DNA from: Iodidimonas nitroreducens
Lineage (GTDB): Bacteria > Pseudomonadota > Alphaproteobacteria > Sphingomonadales > Rhodothalassiaceae
Direction: 5' to 3'
Assembly (NCBI GenBank): GCA_000710935.1
Contig: BAYV01000011.1
Location: 62,001-126,000, forward strand
DNA: 64,000 nt
The notes under the pieces are model-generated. The model saw only the letters and a list, made by a program, of their open reading frames with translations, made no database searches and was not told the DNA's origin. A program made the position numbers and the translations under genes. This document shows positions 60,048-64,000 of this stretch, piece after piece. Position 1 is the first letter of the stretch, and each line of letters opens with the position of its first letter.

Positions 60048-63000
60048 TCAGTTTTCCCAGTAGAAGGGCTTGCGCTGGCGATTGCCGGTGATGGTTTCAT
60101 CCAGCGTTTCGGCATCATAAAGCCTGCCATTGAGCATGATTAACGAGAGATCGTCGGTCGCCTCGATATCCTCTAATGGATTGCCATCCAAAATAATCAG
60201 ATCAGCAAGCTTGCCGGTTTCCAGCGAGCCGATTTCGGCATCCATCCCCAGATAGCGGGCCGGATTGATGGTGGCGGTGGATAAAGCCTCCATCGGCGAC
60301 ATGCCGGCCATGGTAAAGGTCCAGATTTCCCAATGCGTGCCCAGCCCTTCGCGTTGGCCATGGGCGCCGCTATGGATGGAAACGCCGCGATCCATCAGCC
60401 TTTTGGCATTGGCGGCGCTATCGAGAAGGGGCTGATAATCGCGCATCGGCGCTTTTATGCGGCGGATGCTGCGCGGCTCTAAGATGTGCGGCGGTACATA
60501 TTTCGACAGATGCGGATGCAGCCACACATCATCGCGTTGATAAAACATCACTTCAGCCGCCGGGCCACCATAATTCACAACAAGGGTTGGGGTATTGCCC
60601 ACCTCTGTCTGGCTCCAGAATTGCAAAACATCCTCGTAAAAACGCTCGCCGGGGACATTATGCTCCACCCCGGTATTGCCATCGGCGATCAGCGACATAT
60701 CCATATGATAAAGAGAGCCGCCCTCGGCCACCACCATCAGCCCTTCTTGGCGGGCGGCTTCCACCACCATCTGGCGCTGCTCACGCCGGGGCTGATTATA
60801 GTTTTTCACAGAAATGGCCCCCTGCGCCTTCAGGCGGCGCACCGCATCAAGGGCATCTTCGGGGGTTTTGATATCCACGAAAAAGCGGCTTTTGGCACCA
60901 TAGAGAATTTCGCCGGTGGAAAAGATACGCGGCCCTAAAATCAGGCCCGCCCTTTGATATTCGCTGGCGGCAAATATATGGGCTGCGCGATTGGATGGAT
61001 CATGAACCGTGGTGACCCCCAGGCCGAGATGCGCCATTTGCGCCCAATTTTGTTGCGGGATGATGCCATCCACGCCTTGCGGCCCATGGGCATGAATATC
61101 GATGAAGCCGGGCAGGATCGTTTTTCCGGCCACATCAACCCGTTTCGCATCATCGGGCACCGTGATGGCGTCAGCCGCCCCCACCGCCATGATCTTGTTG
61201 TTTTCAATCAGGATCGTGCCATTCTCGATAACGGTGCGATCCGCATCCATGGTGATGATCCGCGCCCCAACAAGGGCCACGCGCCCCTGCGGCTTATCGG
61301 CTTTGCGGCTGAAACCAAGATCGATGCCGCTGTCTGTGGGCTTGAAATCCTCATCCAGAACCGTTGCCATATCCACATGATGCAAAACCGGTCCCACCGA
61401 CCAATTAAGTCTTTGGGCTGCCGACCAGCCCATGAAGGCGCCGCCGGTGGCCGACAAACGCTTCATCGGCAGGGATTTGCCATTGGGGGAAAGCTCCACC
61501 TCGCCCGATGGCGGGAAGGGCAGGGCATAGACCTGATAGCCTTCGCTATAAGCCAGCCATGATCCATCGGGCGAAATCCTGAAATCACTGCCATAAAGCG
61601 AGGTCGCGTGGGTTCGCTGGTCATTCCCATCGAGATCGGTGCTGACAAGGCTTTGTTTTTCGCCGCCGATGGTGAAATAAACCCGATCATTGGTTTGGCC
61701 GAAATGGGCATCACGGCCATTATCGGCGATTTTTTTGAAGGCCCCGCTGTCCACCGAAAGCCGGTAAAGCCCCGGGTCCATCGACCAGAGATCGCTGGTC
61801 AGCATCCCGCCTTCGCCGCGCTCCACGATAATGGTTTTGCCATCGGGCGAAAGGGCCGGGCGGCGATAATGGCCCGGCGTTTTGCTGATCAGCCGCGAAG
61901 TGCCGCCGCTGGCTTTCACCATGCGCACATGGCCCAGGTCCTGATCATCCCATGAAATGAAAACGATAGTTTTGCCATCGCGGGAAAAGCTTGGATAAAG
62001 TTCGAACTGATCGCCTTCATCACGGGTCAGCCGCTTGGGCGTGCCGCCATCGGTTTTTTTGATCCACAGCTTGCCGAAAGCCTCATAAACAGCCTGCCCG
62101 CCATCGGGGGATTGGATGGCAAAGCGCAGCATTTTGGCGGCCACCTCATCAGGGGCCACATCCACCTTGAAGCGCGGGGGGGCGATCACCGTGCGGCTGT
62201 CTTTCACATGGAAAGGAATGGTGGAAACGCGGTTATCGGCCAGATCAATCCGCTTGATCCCGCCCCCGGCCCAAAAAAGCAGGGATTGGCTGTTTGGTGT
62301 CCAGGCCATGGTGGGATAAACGCCCTGAGTGGCCCAGGTTTCCTGCATATCCTGATCGAGATCATCATGGATCAGGGTTTCCGCGCCCGATGCCAGATCC
62401 TTGATAAACAGGGCCGAACGGGTTTGGATGCGGCGCACGAAGGCGAGCTTTTTGCCATCGGGCGAAGGGGTGGGGCGCACCGCGCCGCCGGGGCCATCGA
62501 TCAGGGTTTCGATCTTGCCGCTGGCCATATCATAAGCGCGGATCTGGAAAATTTCATCATTGCTATCCTGCGCATAGATGAAGCGATTGCCCGGCGTGGC
62601 ATTGCGGGTGAAATAAAGGGTTTTGCCATCGGGGGAAAAGGCCGGTTCGCCCTGTTCTTTCTGGAAATCCTCATTGGGGCGGGCCACCAGCTTCACCCCT
62701 GATCCGCCTTGAGCGTGATACAGCCAGATTTCTCCGGTGCCCAGCGAACGCTGGGTGGTGAAATGCTTGCGCGCCGCGATGAAGCGGCCATCCGGGCTCC
62801 ATATGGGGCTGTTGATCAGGCGGAAATCCTCGCGGGTGACCTGCCGGGGATCGCTGCCATCGGCCTTCATGATCCAGATATTCTCGCCCCCCGCCCGATC
62901 GGAAATAAAGGCAATCTGGCTGCCATCGGGGGAAAAGGCGGGATGCATATCCCATGACAGGCCCGATGCCAGCGCTTTCGCCTCGCCGCCCTTGATGGGC

Positions 63001-63257
63001 AGGCTATAGATATCGCCCAAAAGATCGAAAAGAATGGTTTTGCCATCGGGGCTGAGGGCAAGGCTCATCCATGTGCCTTCCCGCACATCGATCTCGACGG
63101 CAGACTGCGGCCCCGTGGGAGGATTTGAGACATCCCATTTGGCTTCTTTGGCCTCGCCGTCCTCTTTTGTTTCGGTATCCTGGGCGAAAGCGGATGCGCC
63201 CGCTAGCGCCAGCATGGGCATCGCCAGCAGGGCGATGAGACGGGTTAATTTGAGCAT
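60048..63257 (-). CDS. Exported TolB-propeller/amidohydrolase fusion protein
   Basis: A very large (1069-residue) exported protein. After a signal peptide (LTRLIALLAMPMLALAGASAFA) come about 600 residues with many PD40/TolB-type repeats of the form SPDGKxIxFxS, a beta-propeller, followed by a C-terminal amidohydrolase domain: GKTILPGFIDIHAHGPQG (metal His-x-His), GAISVKNYNQP (possible carboxylated Lys), MVVAEGGSLYHMDM, and IHSGAHGQREGLGTHWE, then LETGKLADLIILDGNPL. Proteins of this build are found in many marine bacteria and may act on cyclic peptides or N-acyl compounds; the substrate is unknown. ATG 63257 chosen for the signal peptide; AAGGG is upstream. Confidence 0.9.
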   Translation of the reverse strand: MLKLTRLIALLAMPMLALAGASAFAQDTETKEDGEAKEAKWDVSNPPTGPQSAVEIDVREGTWMSLALSPDGKTILFDLLGDIYSLPIKGGEAKALASGLSWDMHPAFSPDGSQIAFISDRAGGENIWIMKADGSDPRQVTREDFRLINSPIWSPDGRFIAARKHFTTQRSLGTGEIWLYHAQGGSGVKLVARPNEDFQKEQGEPAFSPDGKTLYFTRNATPGNRFIYAQDSNDEIFQIRAYDMASGKIETLIDGPGGAVRPTPSPDGKKLAFVRRIQTRSALFIKDLASGAETLIHDDLDQDMQETWATQGVYPTMAWTPNSQSLLFWAGGGIKRIDLADNRVSTIPFHVKDSRTVIAPPRFKVDVAPDEVAAKMLRFAIQSPDGGQAVYEAFGKLWIKKTDGGTPKRLTRDEGDQFELYPSFSRDGKTIVFISWDDQDLGHVRMVKASGGTSRLISKTPGHYRRPALSPDGKTIIVERGEGGMLTSDLWSMDPGLYRLSVDSGAFKKIADNGRDAHFGQTNDRVYFTIGGEKQSLVSTDLDGNDQRTHATSLYGSDFRISPDGSWLAYSEGYQVYALPFPPSGEVELSPNGKSLPMKRLSATGGAFMGWSAAQRLNWSVGPVLHHVDMATVLDEDFKPTDSGIDLGFSRKADKPQGRVALVGARIITMDADRTVIENGTILIENNKIMAVGAADAITVPDDAKRVDVAGKTILPGFIDIHAHGPQGVDGIIPQQNWAQMAHLGLGVTTVHDPSNRAAHIFAASEYQRAGLILGPRIFSTGEILYGAKSRFFVDIKTPEDALDAVRRLKAQGAISVKNYNQPRREQRQMVVEAARQEGLMVVAEGGSLYHMDMSLIADGNTGVEHNVPGERFYEDVLQFWSQTEVGNTPTLVVNYGGPAAEVMFYQRDDVWLHPHLSKYVPPHILEPRSIRRIKAPMRDYQPLLDSAANAKRLMDRGVSIHSGAHGQREGLGTHWEIWTFTMAGMSPMEALSTATINPARYLGMDAEIGSLETGKLADLIILDGNPLEDIEATDDLSLIMLNGRLYDAETLDETITGNRQRKPFYWEN

Positions 63258-63318
63258 ATTGAGATCCCTTGGATATGTTTTTTTTATAATAAAGCCGGAT
63301 AATTGGTGGATATTGTGG

Positions 63319-64000
63319 TCAGGACCGGGTGAGATCGCGATAGGCATGCCATGTGGCCAGCCCCACCAGCGGAAAGGTGAGAACCAGACCGATAAAGGCC
63401 GTGGCGACGCCGAAAGCGATCAGCAACAAGATCAGCCATGCCCATAAAAGCATTGGCGCAAAATTGGTTTTCACGGCTTCAAGGCTGGCGAGAATGGCGG
63501 TGATGGCATCGAGATTGCGATCCATCAACAAGGGGATGGAGAGCGCGCTCATGGCAAAAATAACAAAAGCGATGAGACCACCCGAAAGTGTGCCGATGAT
63601 CAAAAGCCCCAAACCATCAGCGGTGAAAAACAGATTGGAAAAAAAAACATCCAAAGGCGGCATTTCACCCCCAATGCCTGAGAAAAAGGCAAACAGCAGC
63701 ATGGCAATCCGCACCCAGGCAAAATAGGCGAGCAACAGCACAACGCCCACAAAAGCCAATTGCGAAGGGGCCGCTGTTTTCACGAAAAGCGCCTGTTTGA
63801 AGCTGATTCCCTCACCTTTGCCAAAGCGCCGCGCCGCTTCATAAAGCCCCACCGCCAGCATCGGCCCCAAAAGCAGAAAGCCCCCCACCAAAGGCAGGAT
63901 CAGGGGCAGGGCATTGCTGAATAAAAGCAAGACCACAAGGCCAAAGGATATGATGGAAAAAACCAGCCCATAGCCCAAAGGCACGGCGGGGGCGCGCAAA
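63319..64000 (-). CDS. DUF2189 membrane protein (5' end outside window)
   Basis: The C-terminal 226 or so residues of an integral membrane protein with about six hydrophobic helices, of the DUF2189 family: PLVGGFLLLGPMLAVGLYEAARRFGKGEG and the end FVLTFPLVGLATWHAYRDLT are its blocks. The reading frame is still open at the window edge, so the start lies outside. Function unknown. It precedes the propeller/amidohydrolase gene on the same strand by about 60 bp. Confidence 0.85.
   Translation of the reverse strand, partial: LRAPAVPLGYGLVFSIISFGLVVLLLFSNALPLILPLVGGFLLLGPMLAVGLYEAARRFGKGEGISFKQALFVKTAAPSQLAFVGVVLLLAYFAWVRIAMLLFAFFSGIGGEMPPLDVFFSNLFFTADGLGLLIIGTLSGGLIAFVIFAMSALSIPLLMDRNLDAITAILASLEAVKTNFAPMLLWAWLILLLIAFGVATAFIGLVLTFPLVGLATWHAYRDLTRS

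Overview
The window reads as chromosomal DNA of a heterotrophic, probably aquatic, alphaproteobacterium. The grounds are a run of typical alphaproteobacterial housekeeping genes (polyprenyl diphosphate synthase, DUF2007, NPPY methyltransferase, S49 peptidase, glyQ, glyS), two large TonB-dependent receptors, a c2-type cytochrome, SapC/tryptophan-halogenase genes and a De Ley-Doudoroff type galactose route. Base composition looks moderately GC-rich throughout (judged by eye, not computed), except for one AT-richer stretch at about 30.2-31.8 kb. I cannot name the genus.

Layout. (1) 1-10.3 kb: a type II secretion operon, gspD (cut by the window edge) to gspN, closed by a small lipoprotein gene; almost every junction is a stop/start overlap. 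(2) 10.3-11.5 kb: a small secreted protein of unknown function and a soluble cytochrome c. (3) 11.8-30.1 kb: a galactoside and acylglycerol locus with a TonB receptor, GH36 alpha-galactosidase, GH42 beta-galactosidase, exported esterase, sodium/solute symporter, glycerol-3-phosphate dehydrogenase, a short-chain dehydrogenase, KDGal kinase, KDPGal aldolase, a lactonase, a FadR-type GntR regulator, a secreted lipase-like hydrolase and its partner. (4) 30.2-31.8 kb: a two-gene island (DUF3800 protein plus an unknown basic protein) between two identical 26-bp copies of a terminator hairpin. (5) 31.8-34.1 kb: SapC-like protein and flavin-dependent halogenase family protein. (6) 34.2-52.5 kb: a locus I read as sulfosugar (probably sulfoquinovose) catabolism: YihV-like kinase, YeiH-type exporter, TRAP transporter, mutarotase, GH31 glycosidase, L-fucose-isomerase-like protein, LacD/YihT-type aldolase, HutC-type GntR regulator, sulfolactate sulfo-lyase SuyAB, both sulfolactate dehydrogenases (ComC and SlcC) and a second TonB receptor. 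(7) 52.6-64 kb: universal stress protein, tRNA-Pro(CGG), ispB-like gene, DUF2007, methyltransferase, S49 peptidase, glyQS, a very large exported TolB-propeller/amidohydrolase, and a DUF2189 membrane protein cut by the window end.

How it may work together. In region 6 the sugar would cross the outer membrane by the TonB receptor and the inner membrane by the TRAP transporter, be freed by GH31, anomerised, isomerised, phosphorylated and cleaved to DHAP plus sulfolactaldehyde. After oxidation to (S)-sulfolactate (no enzyme for this step is visible), SlcC and ComC would invert it through sulfopyruvate to (R)-sulfolactate, SuyAB would release sulfite and pyruvate, and the YeiH-type protein could export the sulfur oxyanion. 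A 16-bp palindrome, TATCTTATATAAGATA, or a near copy lies in the divergent promoters of this locus and before its TonB receptor, marking a likely regulon of the HutC-type regulator. Region 3 offers enzymes for alpha- and beta-galactosides, acyl esters and glycerol 3-phosphate. Together regions 3 and 6 match the head groups of plant/algal thylakoid lipids (MGDG, DGDG, SQDG), and the neighbouring type II secretion system could export the lipase. This combined reading is inference.
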